NCBI RefSeq assembly: GCF_025665335.1
Contig: NZ_CP106869.1
Span: 1,762,501-1,826,500, forward strand
Origin: Xanthomonas sp. AM6
Lineage (GTDB): Bacteria > Pseudomonadota > Gammaproteobacteria > Xanthomonadales > Xanthomonadaceae
Direction of reading: 5' to 3'
Length of the DNA: 64,000 nt
Shown: positions 47,200-56,224 of the stretch, piece by piece
Position numbering within the stretch: the first letter of the stretch is position 1
Layout of the letters: each line of letters opens with the position of its first letter
Made by a program: the position numbers and the translations under genes
Notes under the pieces: generated by a model
What the model was told of the DNA's origin: nothing
What the model saw: only the letters and a program-made list of their open reading frames with translations
The model's database searches: none

Positions 47200-49578
47200 T
47201 CATTGTCGCGCAGGGGGTCGTAATGTCAGCGTGTAGCGCGCCGGACCGGGCAGGAACGGCGTCGCCCGGCCCTGCACCCAGGCCTCGTGGCCGGCGCCCC
47301 AGAACGGCGACAGCGGATGCTCGCTCTGGCCGCCGGGCATGTGCGCGATGCCGTCGGCCTCGTGGCCCGGCGCCACCACCATGCGCTCGGAGGCGCCGAA
47401 GTCCGGACGCTGCACCCGCGGCATGTCGTTGTCGCCGGCCAGCGGCTCGGCCGGCATGCACAGCCAGTGCTTCAGCAATCCAGGCAGCGAGCGCGCCAGC
47501 GGATGGCACACCGCGGCGGTGTTCTCCTCTCCCCAGTGGCGCTGTGCCAGCGGCGCGTCCTGCCCGGGCTGGTCGCGGACCTCGGCCGCGGCGTCTTCCA
47601 GCAACGCCTGCCAGCTGGCGTAGCGGCGCGGCAGCAGGTGCGGCGGTTGCTGCTGCAGCAGCGGCCAGGCCACCGCTTCCAACTGCGGCAGCGGCGGCAT
47701 CGCGTAGTCGGCGCCCAGTTCGGCGCGGGCCGGGGCGGCCAGGCCGTCGCGGATCCGGGTCAGCAACGCCAGGCGCCAGGCGCGCACCAGCCGGTAGCTC
47801 ACCGAATCGGTGCTGGCGCGGCCCTCCCAGTGCTTGCTGGCCTGCGCCAGCGCGTGCAATGCGGGCGTGGCGCCGCCGCCGTCGCGTTGCTGCAGCAGCG
47901 CCCACCAGCGTTGCAGCAGCAGCGCGCGGTCGTCGAGCTGGATCGCCAGCAACTGGCGTTCGTCCAGCTGCGGATGCAGCCGCAGGTCGTCGCGGATCTG
48001 CCGCGCGCGCGCGCCCAGCGCATAGCCGCCATCGCCGAGCAGCGCCAGTTCCTCGCCGCCGACCACGCGTGCGTTGGCGGTCCACAGCTGTCCGTCGGCA
48101 GGGTCGATCCGCTGCGGCGAATGTCCGGTGGAGAGCGGCCAGGGCGCGCAGCGCTGCGCCGCCGGCACGCGCGCGCTGACGTCGTGGACCAGCGCATCGC
48201 TGGCGCAGCCCGAGCCGCGCAACGGCAGCGCGCCGAGCACGCGCCAGCCGATATGCCCGGCGCTGTCGGCCAGCACCATGTTCTGCGCCGGGGTGGCGAT
48301 GTGCTGGGCGCTGGCAAAGGCGCCGGCCAGGGAATCGGCGCGGGCCAGGTCGGCCAGGCCCAGGTTCAGTGCGCCGTGCAATTGCGCCACCCAGCGTTGC
48401 GCCAGCGCGGTGCCGTCAGGCTCGTGCTGCAGGATCGGGCCGTAGACGGTGTCTTCCACGTCCAGCGCGACGTCGGCGCCGCCGGCCACCTTGATCCGTT
48501 CGCGGTGGCGGACGACCGCGGTGCAGCCGGGCTGCGGCGTGGCCGTGCACGGCGTCAGGCGGTACCAGTCGCTGGTGTCGATGTAGCTGTTGGTGAAGCC
48601 CCAGGCGACGTGGCCGTTGCTGCCGACGATCACCGCCGGCAGGCCCGGCAGCGAGAACCCGCTGACGTCCACGCGCCCGCCCGGCGCCTGCGCATCGGCG
48701 TAGCGCAGCCGCACCCGGAACCAGATGCTGGGCGCGCCCAGTTGCAGGTGCATGTCGTTGGCGACGATGGCGCGGCCGTCGGCGCTGCGGCTGCCGGCGA
48801 TGGCCCAGTTGTTGCTGCCGGGCGCGGCGTGGTCGGCGGTGCCGCCGTCGGCGGCGGCGCCGGGCAGGGTGCGCAGGTCGACCTGGCTGGCGTCGGGCAG
48901 CGCGGCGTCGCCGCGGGCCGGGGCGTCCAGGGCCGCGTCCCAGCTGCTGCCGTCGTGGCGCAGCAGCGCGAACAGCGGCGCCGGCAGGTGCTGCTGCAGC
49001 CGGTACAGCGACAGTTCGCGGTCGCCCTGGCGGCCCTGCAGGTCGAAATACATCGCATCGCCGGCCAGCACCGAATCCACCGGCTGCCAGTCGCGCGGGG
49101 CCTGGAACAGCAGCAGGTACGGCCACGGCCGCACCCGCAGCGCGTGCAGGCCGCGATTGACCCCGGCGCTGTAGGCCTGCAAGGCCGCGGCATGGCTGCC
49201 GCCGAAGCTGGCGAGTTGTGTGCCGGCGCGCGTGCGCAGGCGCTGCAGGCGGCGCTGCTTGTCCACCCCGAGCGCGGCGCGGCCGACCAGGTCGGACAGT
49301 TCGCCTGCGGCCGCGCGGCGCATCAGGTCCATCTGGAAATAGCGTTCCTGCGCATGCACGTAGCCGAGCGCACGCATCGCATCGGCCTCGTTGCCGGCGT
49401 CGATGGTGACCACGCCCAGGGCGTCACGCTGGATCGTCACTGGCGCCGCCAACCCGTCCAGATCGGCCTGGCCGTCGAGCCTGGCCAGGCTGCCGCGCAA
49501 CAGCAGCCACACCAGCAGCGCCAGGCCCAGCGCCAGCACCGCCAGCCACAACATCCCTTGTTTCCACCTGCTCCGCAT
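47200..49578 (-). CDS. Penicillin acylase family hydrolase
   Basis: The 792-aa protein has an N-terminal signal anchor (LAVLALGLALLVWLLL), an alpha-chain region (DALGVVTIDAGNEADAMRALGYVHAQERYF) and the beta-chain beginning at Ser 255 in PGSNNWAIAGSRSADGRAIV. This Ser is the N-terminal nucleophile exposed by self-cleavage in the Ntn-hydrolase superfamily. The oxyanion-region Asn follows (NDMHLQLGAPSIWFRVRL), and GHVAWGFTNSYIDTSDWY completes the motif. Members hydrolyse beta-lactam side chains or N-acyl homoserine lactones; the substrate here cannot be inferred. Confidence 0.9.
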   Translation of the reverse strand: MRSRWKQGMLWLAVLALGLALLVWLLLRGSLARLDGQADLDGLAAPVTIQRDALGVVTIDAGNEADAMRALGYVHAQERYFQMDLMRRAAAGELSDLVGRAALGVDKQRRLQRLRTRAGTQLASFGGSHAAALQAYSAGVNRGLHALRVRPWPYLLLFQAPRDWQPVDSVLAGDAMYFDLQGRQGDRELSLYRLQQHLPAPLFALLRHDGSSWDAALDAPARGDAALPDASQVDLRTLPGAAADGGTADHAAPGSNNWAIAGSRSADGRAIVANDMHLQLGAPSIWFRVRLRYADAQAPGGRVDVSGFSLPGLPAVIVGSNGHVAWGFTNSYIDTSDWYRLTPCTATPQPGCTAVVRHRERIKVAGGADVALDVEDTVYGPILQHEPDGTALAQRWVAQLHGALNLGLADLARADSLAGAFASAQHIATPAQNMVLADSAGHIGWRVLGALPLRGSGCASDALVHDVSARVPAAQRCAPWPLSTGHSPQRIDPADGQLWTANARVVGGEELALLGDGGYALGARARQIRDDLRLHPQLDERQLLAIQLDDRALLLQRWWALLQQRDGGGATPALHALAQASKHWEGRASTDSVSYRLVRAWRLALLTRIRDGLAAPARAELGADYAMPPLPQLEAVAWPLLQQQPPHLLPRRYASWQALLEDAAAEVRDQPGQDAPLAQRHWGEENTAAVCHPLARSLPGLLKHWLCMPAEPLAGDNDMPRVQRPDFGASERMVVAPGHEADGIAHMPGGQSEHPLSPFWGAGHEAWVQGRATPFLPGPARYTLTLRPPARQ

Positions 49579-49810
49579 CCACGCATCTCCGCCGGGCGAT
49601 TGCGGATTCTAGACGCGACTGCATGTCGTTCCCGTGCCACGCGGCCGCGCGTTGGGCCTGGGTCAGTTTCATTGCGCGGGCGCGTGCCAGCGGCCGCCGT
49701 TGCGCTGCGCGCGCGCAGCGCCTGGAACCGGGATGCTAATGATTCCGATTGGAACGTCGCGCGCGCGGCTCGGGCACTATGGCGGCCTTAGCTGCCACGG
49801 AGCCTGCCCC

Positions 49811-50302
49811 ATGAAGGGACATCCTGAAGTTGTGCAATGCCTCAAGGACCTGCTGCGCGGCGAACTCGCCGCACGCGACCAGTATTTCATCCACTCGCGA
49901 CGCTACGAGGACCAGGGCCTGCAGGCGCTGTACGAACGCATCAACCACGAGATGGAAGAAGAGACCGAGCATGCCGACGCGCTGCTGCGGCGCATCCTGT
50001 TCCTGGAAGGCGACCCGGACATGCGTCCGCACGCCTTCGAGCCCGGGCGCACGGTCGAAGAGATGCTGCAGAAGGACCTGAAGGTCGAATACGAAGTGCG
50101 CGCGAATTTGGCCGCGGGCATGAAGCTGTGCGAGCAGCACGGCGACTACGTCAGCCGCGACGTGCTGCTGGCCCAGCTCAGGGACACCGAGGAAGACCAC
50201 GCCTGGTGGCTGGAACAGCAGCTGGGCCTGATCAAGCGGCTGGGCATGGCGCTGTACCAGACCTCGAAGATCGGCGGCGGGGTTCCCGGCCAGGACGCCT
50301 GA
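49811..50302 (+). CDS. bfr: Bacterioferritin lacking the haem-ligand Met
   Basis: The 163-aa ferritin-like protein stores iron in a 24-mer. The ferroxidase ligands align with E. coli Bfr: Glu18 ([10 protein letters not shown]), Glu51 and His54 ([10 protein letters not shown]), a Glu near 95 (KVEYE), and Glu127 and His130 ([11 protein letters not shown]). Position 52, where haem-binding Bfr has Met, is Thr, so haem probably does not bind. The start at 49811 follows a GCCACGGAGCC stretch. No associated ferredoxin (bfd) gene is in the window. An AT-richer stretch at 49734-49752 (GCTAATGATTCCGATTG) vaguely resembles a Fur box. Confidence 0.85.
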   Translation: MKGHPEVVQCLKDLLRGELAARDQYFIHSRRYEDQGLQALYERINHEMEEETEHADALLRRILFLEGDPDMRPHAFEPGRTVEEMLQKDLKVEYEVRANLAAGMKLCEQHGDYVSRDVLLAQLRDTEEDHAWWLEQQLGLIKRLGMALYQTSKIGGGVPGQDA

Positions 50303-50721
50303 GCCGACCCGCTCCGGCCTGCTGCAGGAGGAGGGTGCGCATGGCGCCAGCCAGCGTGGCGTGTCGCGACCTCAACCGGTTGCCAGCGGTGCCCGCCTGG
50401 AACACGCCATGCCGTTGCGATCGGCGGACCCGCGCGGCGTGCGCATAGGGATGTGTCCGGTCGCGGTAGCGCAGGCGCTGGCCGGGGCGTCGCCGGGCAA
50501 ACAAGGACGAACGACGCGGCAGGCCGTCCATGCCGGCGGCACCATCCGGTCGGTCCATGGCGATGCGGCAATGTGCCCTGTTTGGCCGTATCGCCGGCAG
50601 GCCCGCATCGTGCATCGCCTGCGCAGATCCGGTTCGAAACCCGCGATTGCTGGACGGAGCGCGGCCCGCCGCGCCAGCGAAAAGCGTGTCCTTCTGCCGT
50701 TCGCTCCTCGTGTTGTGGGGA
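50303..50721. other. Intergenic region between bfr and LysR gene, nothing found
   Basis: A 419-bp region with short overlapping ORFs in several frames but no family signature, ribosome-binding site or clear terminator. It separates two convergently transcribed genes. Confidence 0.5.
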
Positions 50722-51630
50722 CTACCCCGCACCCAGGCGCTGGAACTGGCGTTCGATCTCCTCGGTCAGCCACCGGGCCGCTGGCCCCGGCGGGTTGACC
50801 GCGCTGCGGATCACATAGATCGGATACGGTCCCTGGTCGAACGCCGGAAACCGAAGCCGCACCAAGCGGCCATTGGCCAGGTCCTCGCGGACCAGCGATT
50901 CGGGCAGCCCGCCCCAGCCCAGCGCGCTGCGGATGAACAGCAGCTTGGTCGCGTTGTCGCTCACGCGCCAGGTCTTGAGCGAGAACACGTTGAAGTCCCG
51001 CCCCTTGGTCAGCCCCGAAGCGTCATAGACGACGATCTGCGTGTCGTCCCGCACGTCCGCCGGCTGCAGCTCGCGGCCCAGCCGGCCCAGCGGATGGCCC
51101 GGCGCAGCGACAGGCACCGTCATCGCCCAGCCGATGCGCTCGGTCACGACCGCGCCGCCCGGGTTGTTCATCGCGCCTCCGAAGCCGACGACGGCCTTGC
51201 CGGCAAGGACGGCTTCCATCACGGTGCCGAGCGTGCCGACCGTGACGTTCAAGGACACCGTTGGATACCGCTGGCGAAACGCGCGCAGCACCTCGACCAC
51301 GATGTCCGAGGGCATCGCGTTGCTGATGGCCACGCCCAGTTGGCCTTCCAGTCCGTCGTCGAGCGCGTTCAGGCGCGAACGCAGCAGGTCCAGGTCGCCC
51401 ATCAGCCTGCGTGCGTCCTCCAGGACCGAGCGCCCGGCCTCGGTGAGTTGCGGACGCTTGGTGCCCGAGCGTTGGAACAGCGCCAGACCGAGCTGGGCTT
51501 CCAGGTTCGCCACCGTGTAGCTGACGACCGACTGGGTGCGGTGGAGCGCTCGGGAGGCGGCCGAAAACCCGCCGTACTCCACCACCGCGACGAACACTTC
51601 CAATTGGTCGAAGGTGGGACGAGGTTTCAA
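50722..51630 (-). CDS. LysR-family regulator
   Basis: The 302-aa protein has the N-terminal HTH FVAVVEYGGFSAASRALHRTQSVVSYTVANLEAQLGLALFQR (split here) and an effector domain with LGVAISNAMPSDIVVEVLRAFRQRYP. The first codon must be TTG at 51630 because the HTH begins at once and the nearby ATG (51637) is out of frame. GGAT lies 7 bp upstream. It is divergent from a DoxX gene (248 bp between), its likely target. Confidence 0.85.
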   Translation of the reverse strand: MKPRPTFDQLEVFVAVVEYGGFSAASRALHRTQSVVSYTVANLEAQLGLALFQRSGTKRPQLTEAGRSVLEDARRLMGDLDLLRSRLNALDDGLEGQLGVAISNAMPSDIVVEVLRAFRQRYPTVSLNVTVGTLGTVMEAVLAGKAVVGFGGAMNNPGGAVVTERIGWAMTVPVAAPGHPLGRLGRELQPADVRDDTQIVVYDASGLTKGRDFNVFSLKTWRVSDNATKLLFIRSALGWGGLPESLVREDLANGRLVRLRFPAFDQGPYPIYVIRSAVNPPGPAARWLTEEIERQFQRLGAG

Positions 51631-51647
51631 GGTTCATCCAAAAACCA

Positions 51648-51671
51648 GATAAGTTGGATCGAGATTTTATC
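51648..51671. promoter_or_regulatory. LysR-type operator candidate
   Basis: GATAA (51648-51652) and TTATC (51667-51671) are inverted repeats with a 14-bp spacer, in an AT-richer part of the divergent spacer, next to a TTATCT -10-like hexamer for the LysR gene on the minus strand. LysR proteins bind such interrupted palindromes (T-N11-A type) near their own promoter. Assignment is by position. Confidence 0.4.
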
Positions 51672-51878
51672 CGTTTACGCGATGGGTTGCCGCGCCTACA
51701 GTGGGGCCGTTGCCTTCTTCCGCGCTTTGGAAAGCGCCATGGCCACCTGCGCTCGGTGCCCGATGCGCGTCGAGGGCGTCGGCCGCAGAGCGGGCGGCGC
51801 TGCGCCGGTGCTGGCCGCCGCCTGGGCGCAATCGCGCATCGCGCGGCGTATCCCCATCTCGATCGACTGGAGTTCTCC

Positions 51879-52319
51879 ATGCAAACCTGCGTCGCGTCCC
51901 ACCCTCCCGCGGGCAAGGCCTTGCGCATCGGCCTCTGGGCCGTGCAGGCACTGATGTCCGTGGCGTTCGTGCTTTTCGGCTTGCAGAAACTGTTCACCGC
52001 TCCCGAGGCCCTGGCCGCGATGTGGCACACCCCATGGCCGGTCGAGTATCCATGGTTGCTGCGCGCGACCGGCGTCATCGACGCGATCGGCGGCCTTGGC
52101 CTCCTCTTGCCCGCGCTGACGCGGATCCGGCCCGGCCTGAGCGTTGCGGCGGCGCTGGGTTGCGTGCTGCTGCAACTGGCCGCCATTGCCTTCCACGTGA
52201 TGCGCGGAGAGTTCGCGGCCTTGCCCTTGAACGCCGTCCTGCTGGCGCTGGTGGGCTTCATCCTGTGGGGACGCCGGCGGGCGCCCATCGCACCGCGCGC
52301 GCCGCGGCCCCTCGCCTGA
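51879..52319 (+). CDS. DoxX-family membrane protein
   Basis: The 146-aa protein has four transmembrane helices: the first with LWAVQALMSVAFVLFGLQKLFTAPEAL, then VIDAIGGLGLLLPALTRI, LGCVLLQLAAIAFHVMRGEF and a last LNAVLLALVGFILW. These are typical of the DoxX/DoxD-like family, often small redox-linked or membrane-oxidoreductase-associated proteins. ATG 51879 has GGAG 6 bp upstream. The divergent LysR gene and operator suggest regulation. Confidence 0.75.
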   Translation: MQTCVASHPPAGKALRIGLWAVQALMSVAFVLFGLQKLFTAPEALAAMWHTPWPVEYPWLLRATGVIDAIGGLGLLLPALTRIRPGLSVAAALGCVLLQLAAIAFHVMRGEFAALPLNAVLLALVGFILWGRRRAPIAPRAPRPLA

Positions 52320-52350
52320 CACCGCTGCGCGAAGGCCGACCACAGCAGAG

Positions 52351-52379
52351 AAAATCGGCCCTTTCGGGCCGATTTTTTT
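52351..52379. terminator. Bidirectional intrinsic terminator
   Basis: AAAATCGGCCC (52351-52361) and GGGCCGATTTT (52366-52376) form an 11-bp stem with a 4-nt loop (TTTC) and a T-run to 52379. A's on the other strand make it work toward both convergent genes, doxX and parC. Confidence 0.9.
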
Positions 52380-52402
52380 ATCCTGCTACGTCAGGCGCGT
52401 TT

Positions 52403-52438
52403 TCGAATCTCAACCCCCAACTCCCAAATCCCGGCCCC
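52403..52438. repeat. Degenerate AATCCC heptads
   Basis: CAACCCCCAACTCCCAAATC and flanks are degenerate copies of the GGGATTG heptad on the complementary strand, ending 2 bp before the parC stop. No inverted partner is seen. Confidence 0.5.
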
Positions 52439-52439
52439 T

Positions 52440-54683
52440 TCACTCCACCGCCAGGCCGTCCACCTTCTGCCAGCCGCGCGGCAGCAGCCCGCCGCGGCTG
52501 GCGCGCGCACCCAGGTAGGTATCCAGGTCCTTGAACGACAGCGACATGGTGCGCTGGCCGCTCTTGACCAGCAGCGTGTTGCCCGGCGCGACCGCGGCGA
52601 TCGCCACCACCCGCTCGGTGCCGAGCTTGGCCTTGGGGATGTCGATGATCTTGTTGCCCTTGCCCTTGTCCAGCTCGGGCAGGTCGGCGACCGGGAACGC
52701 CAGCAGGTGGCCGGCGCTGGTCACCGCGACGATGCGGTCGGTGCCCGGATTGCCCACCGACGCCGGCGGCAGCACCTTGGCGTTGGGGGTCAGGTTGAGC
52801 ATCGCCTTGCCGGCCTTGTTGCGGCTGGTCAGGTTCTCGAAGCAGGTGACGAAGCCGTAGCCATGCGAGGACGCCAGCACCAGGCGGGCGTCGTTCTCGC
52901 CGCTGGCGATGGCCTGGAACGAGGCGCCGGAGGCCGGGGAGAAACGCCCGGTCAGCGGTTCGCCGTTGCCGCGCGCCGAGGGCAGGGTGTGCGCCAGCGT
53001 CGAATAGGCGCGGCCTTCCGAGTCCAGGAACGCCACCTGCTGGGTGCTGCGCCCGCGCACCGCGGCCAGCAGGCCGTCGCCGTCGCGGTAGGACAGGCCG
53101 GCCGGGTCCACGTCGTGGCCCTTGGCCGCGCGGATCCAGCCCTTCTCCGACATCACGATGGTCATCGGCTCGCTCGGCACCAGCTCGGTCTCGTCGATCG
53201 CCTGCGCCGCGCCGCGCTGCACCAGCGGCGAGCGCCGCGCATCGCCGAACTTCTTGGCGTCGGCGACCAGTTCGTCCTTGATCAGCTTCTTCAGCTTGGT
53301 CTTGCTGGCCAGCACCGCCTGCAGCTGCGCTTGCTCCTTGGCCAGCGCGTCCTGCTCGCCGCGGATCTTCATTTCCTCCAGCCGCGCCAGCTGGCGCAGG
53401 CGGGTTTCCAGGATGTAGTCGGCCTGTTCCTCGCTGAGCTTGAAGCGCGCGATCAGCGCCGGCTTGGGCTCGTCCTCGCTGCGGATGATGCGGATCACTT
53501 CGTCCAGGTTGAGGAACGCGACCAGCAGGCCTTCCAACAGGTGCAGGCGCCGCTCGACCCTCTCCAGGCGGTGGTTGAGCCGGCGCACCACGGTGTCGCT
53601 GCGGAAGCGCAGCCACTCTTCCAGCAGGGTCTTGAGGTTCTTGACCTGCGGGCGGCCGTCCAGGCCGATCACGTTGAGGTTGACCCGGTAGCTGCGCTCC
53701 AGGTCGGTGGTGGCGAACAGGTGGCCCATCAGCTGCTCGGCGTCGACCCGGTTGGAGCGCGGCACCAGCACCACCCGCACCGGGTTGGCGTGGTCGGACT
53801 CGTCGCGGATGTCCTCCAGCCACGGCAGCTTCTTGGCGCGCATCTGCTGCGCGATCTGCTCGATCACCTTCGACGGCGACACTTGGTAGGGCAGCGCGGT
53901 GACCACGATGTTGGCGTGTTCCTTCAGGAACGTGGCGCGCGCGCGCACGCTGCCGTGGCCGGTCTCGTAGATCGCGCGCAGGTCGGCGGCCGGGGTGATG
54001 ATCTCGGCGGTGGTCGGGTAGTCCGGGCCGCGCACGTGCTCGCACAGGTCGGCGACGCTGGCGTCGGGGTCGTCGAGCAGGCGGATCAGCGCGCTGACGA
54101 TCTCGTTGAGGTTGTGCGGCGGCACGTCGGTGGCCATGCCCACGGCGATGCCGGTGGTGCCGTTGAGCAGCAGGTGCGGCAGCCGCGCCGGCATCCAGGT
54201 CGGCTCGTCCAGGGTGCCGTCGAAGTTCGGCGACCAGTCCACCGTGCCCTGGCCGAGTTCGCCCAGCAGCACCTCGGCGATCGGGGTCAGCTTGGATTCG
54301 GTGTAGCGCATCGCCGCGAACGACTTCGGGTCGTCGGTGGAGCCGAAGTTGCCCTGGCCCTCGATCAGCGGATAGCGGTAGGAGAACGGCTGCGCCATCA
54401 GCACCAGCGCCTCGTAGCAGGCGCTGTCGCCATGCGGGTGGTATTTGCCGATGACGTCGCCCACGGTGCGCGCGGACTTCTTCGGCTTGGCCGCCGCGTT
54501 CAGGCCCAGCTCGCTCATCGCGTAGATGATGCGCCGCTGCACCGGTTTCAGGCCGTCGCCCAGGAACGGCAGGGCGCGGTCCAGCACCACGTACATGGAA
54601 TAGTCGAGGTAGGCGCGTTCGGCGTATTCGCGCAGCGGCAGCTGTTCGAAACCGTGGAAGGCGGGGCGGGCGAGATCGGTCAT
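52440..54683 (-). CDS. parC: DNA topoisomerase IV subunit A
   Basis: ParC, with ParE, decatenates daughter chromosomes. The 747-aa product (E. coli 752) has the conserved start [26 protein letters not shown], the [26 protein letters not shown] with wild-type Ser87 and Glu91, and the catalytic Tyr127 (FAAMRYTES). The C-terminal beta-pinwheel domain follows (for example [29 protein letters not shown]). No fluoroquinolone-resistance substitution is apparent. Confidence 0.97.
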   Translation of the reverse strand: MTDLARPAFHGFEQLPLREYAERAYLDYSMYVVLDRALPFLGDGLKPVQRRIIYAMSELGLNAAAKPKKSARTVGDVIGKYHPHGDSACYEALVLMAQPFSYRYPLIEGQGNFGSTDDPKSFAAMRYTESKLTPIAEVLLGELGQGTVDWSPNFDGTLDEPTWMPARLPHLLLNGTTGIAVGMATDVPPHNLNEIVSALIRLLDDPDASVADLCEHVRGPDYPTTAEIITPAADLRAIYETGHGSVRARATFLKEHANIVVTALPYQVSPSKVIEQIAQQMRAKKLPWLEDIRDESDHANPVRVVLVPRSNRVDAEQLMGHLFATTDLERSYRVNLNVIGLDGRPQVKNLKTLLEEWLRFRSDTVVRRLNHRLERVERRLHLLEGLLVAFLNLDEVIRIIRSEDEPKPALIARFKLSEEQADYILETRLRQLARLEEMKIRGEQDALAKEQAQLQAVLASKTKLKKLIKDELVADAKKFGDARRSPLVQRGAAQAIDETELVPSEPMTIVMSEKGWIRAAKGHDVDPAGLSYRDGDGLLAAVRGRSTQQVAFLDSEGRAYSTLAHTLPSARGNGEPLTGRFSPASGASFQAIASGENDARLVLASSHGYGFVTCFENLTSRNKAGKAMLNLTPNAKVLPPASVGNPGTDRIVAVTSAGHLLAFPVADLPELDKGKGNKIIDIPKAKLGTERVVAIAAVAPGNTLLVKSGQRTMSLSFKDLDTYLGARASRGGLLPRGWQKVDGLAVE

Positions 54684-54740
54684 GCGCAGGGAATACCTAT
54701 AGGGGAACGCGGCGGCGGGCGCCGCAGGTCAGCCGGTCGA

Positions 54741-55634
54741 TTATCCGGATGCGGCCGGCGATGCCAAGCCGCGCGTGGTCCCGGCGCGGCCGGCGTGGGC
54801 CAGGTAGCGTGCCGGAGGATGGCCGAAATGGCCGCGGAACGCGGTGACGAAGGCGCTGGAGCTGCTGTAGCCGAGCCGGTGCGCGACGTCGGCGACGCTG
54901 GCGCCGTCGGTCAGCTGCCGCAGCGCCTCGGCCAGACGCGCCTGCTGCCGCCAGCCGGCGAAGCCCAGCCCGGTCTCGTTGCGGAAGTGCCGGCTCAGGC
55001 TGCGCGGCGACAGCCCGGCCCAATGCGCCCATTGCGCCAGCGAGCGGCCGTCGGCGGGCGTGGCCAGCAATTGCGCGGCGATGCGCAGCAGGCGCCGGTC
55101 GCTGGGCATCGGCAGGTGCAGGCGTTCGATCGGCGCCTGGCGCAATTCGTCCAGCAGCACCGCGCAGATCCGTTGCTGCTCCGCGTCCAGGGCCTCCGGA
55201 ACGCCCCAGGCGGCCACCCGCAGCAGCAGTTCGCGCAGCAGGCCGTTGAGGCCGATCACGCAGGGGCGGTCGGGCAGCGCGGCGCAGGCCGCCGGCGCGA
55301 CCAGCAGCACGTAGCCGCGCAGCGGCCCGGCGATCTGTACGGTATGCATCGCCTGCGGCGGCATCCAGCCGGCGCAGCCCGGCGGCAGCGACCACTGGCC
55401 GTGCTCGGTGCGGGTGTTCAGCAGGCCTTCGTCCACGCAGATCACCTGGCCGCGGACGTGCCGGTGCCAGTCCACCGCGTGCTCCAGCGCGAGCGGTTTG
55501 TGCGCCAGGAACGCCAGCAGGGGTGGGCCGTCGGCCTGCTCAAGGTAGTCCTTCACCCGCGAATCGACGCGATACGGCGACGTGTGGCCGGGTGCGGAAG
55601 GGTGCGAGGCGGTTGGCGCGATTTCGATATTCAT
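54741..55634 (-). CDS. AraC-family regulator
   Basis: The 297-aa protein has an N-terminal cupin-like sensor (AFLAHKPLALEHAVDWHRHVRGQVICVDEG then WSLPPGCAGWMPP) and two C-terminal HTH motifs (SLAQWAHWAGLSPRSLSRHF; ASVADVAHRLGYSSSSAFVTAFRGHFGHPPARY). ATG 55634 is preferred: the longer frame has no family sequence, and a TACAAT box (55647-55642) lies 7 bp upstream on the minus strand. It is divergent from the emrRCAB-like operon and may take part in its control. Confidence 0.85.
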   Translation of the reverse strand: MNIEIAPTASHPSAPGHTSPYRVDSRVKDYLEQADGPPLLAFLAHKPLALEHAVDWHRHVRGQVICVDEGLLNTRTEHGQWSLPPGCAGWMPPQAMHTVQIAGPLRGYVLLVAPAACAALPDRPCVIGLNGLLRELLLRVAAWGVPEALDAEQQRICAVLLDELRQAPIERLHLPMPSDRRLLRIAAQLLATPADGRSLAQWAHWAGLSPRSLSRHFRNETGLGFAGWRQQARLAEALRQLTDGASVADVAHRLGYSSSSAFVTAFRGHFGHPPARYLAHAGRAGTTRGLASPAASG

Positions 55635-55738
55635 TGTCTCGATTGTAATACTGCGCCACACCAGAGCACGGCTAGAGTGGGCGCTCGCCGGCGTTGCGTT
55701 GCTGCAACGCAGCATTTGGTTGTGGACGCGATATTTCC

Positions 55739-55766
55739 TTGACATATATTTCCAAATGAAAATAAT
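55739..55766 (+). promoter_or_regulatory. Promoter/operator region of emrRCAB
   Basis: TTGACA (55739-55744), a 16-bp spacer and AATAAT (55761-55766) form a strong sigma-70 promoter. The -10 box lies 8 bp before the marR ATG, implying a short or absent 5' leader. TATTT (55747-55751) and AAATA (55760-55764) are an inverted repeat inside the spacer, a plausible MarR operator. About 50 bp upstream TGCGTTG/CAACGCA (55694-55710) is a second inverted repeat. The AraC gene's -10-like TACAAT (55642-55647, minus strand) completes the divergent region. Confidence 0.65.
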
Positions 55767-55774
55767 TAGCGCCC

Positions 55775-56224
55775 ATGAACTGCGCTCCCTCCCTTCCCGG
55801 TCCGCCTTCGTTCGGCCTGCTGCTGCGGCAGGTGCGCGACGGCCTGATGCGGCGCCTGGATGAGTCCATGGCCGAGCTCGAACTCGGCCTGGGCTTCAGC
55901 CACTACCTCGGCATGAAGGCGCTGGCCTACATGGCGCCGTGCACCGCCAACGAACTGGCACAGGCCATCGACCAGAACCCCAGCGCGGTCACCCGCCTGC
56001 TGGACAAGCTGCAGGACCTGGGCTGGGTGCGCCGCGAGGCGCATGCGCAGGACCGCCGCGCGCTGCAGATCGTGCTGACCGACGACGGCCGCGCGCTGTG
56101 GGAACAGCTCAAGCGGCGCGGCGACGAGACCATCGCCAGCGCGCTGCGCGACCTCTCCGCCGACGAGCGCGAGCAGCTGACTTCGTTGTTGATCCGCGTC
56201 CGCGATTCCCTCAATTCGCCATGA
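55775..56224 (+). CDS. emrR: MarR-family repressor, EmrR-like
   Basis: The 149-aa product is a MarR winged helix: FSHYLGMKALAYMAPCTANELAQAIDQNPSAVTRLLDKLQDLGWV and RREAHAQDRRALQIVLTDDG. The wing Asp-x-Arg motif (QDRRA) is intact. It heads an operon with an outer-membrane protein, a membrane fusion protein and an MFS transporter, the emrRCAB order described in Stenotrophomonas maltophilia, where EmrR represses efflux of hydrophobic compounds. No Shine-Dalgarno sequence is apparent. Its stop overlaps the next start. Confidence 0.9.
   Translation: MNCAPSLPGPPSFGLLLRQVRDGLMRRLDESMAELELGLGFSHYLGMKALAYMAPCTANELAQAIDQNPSAVTRLLDKLQDLGWVRREAHAQDRRALQIVLTDDGRALWEQLKRRGDETIASALRDLSADEREQLTSLLIRVRDSLNSP

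Noticed and set aside
49734-49752. Fur box before bacterioferritin
   Set aside because: Only loosely similar to the GATAAT inverted triplet; too many mismatches to list as a feature.
52440-54683. Quinolone-resistance change in parC
   Set aside because: The resistance-determining region has the wild-type Ser87 and Glu91.
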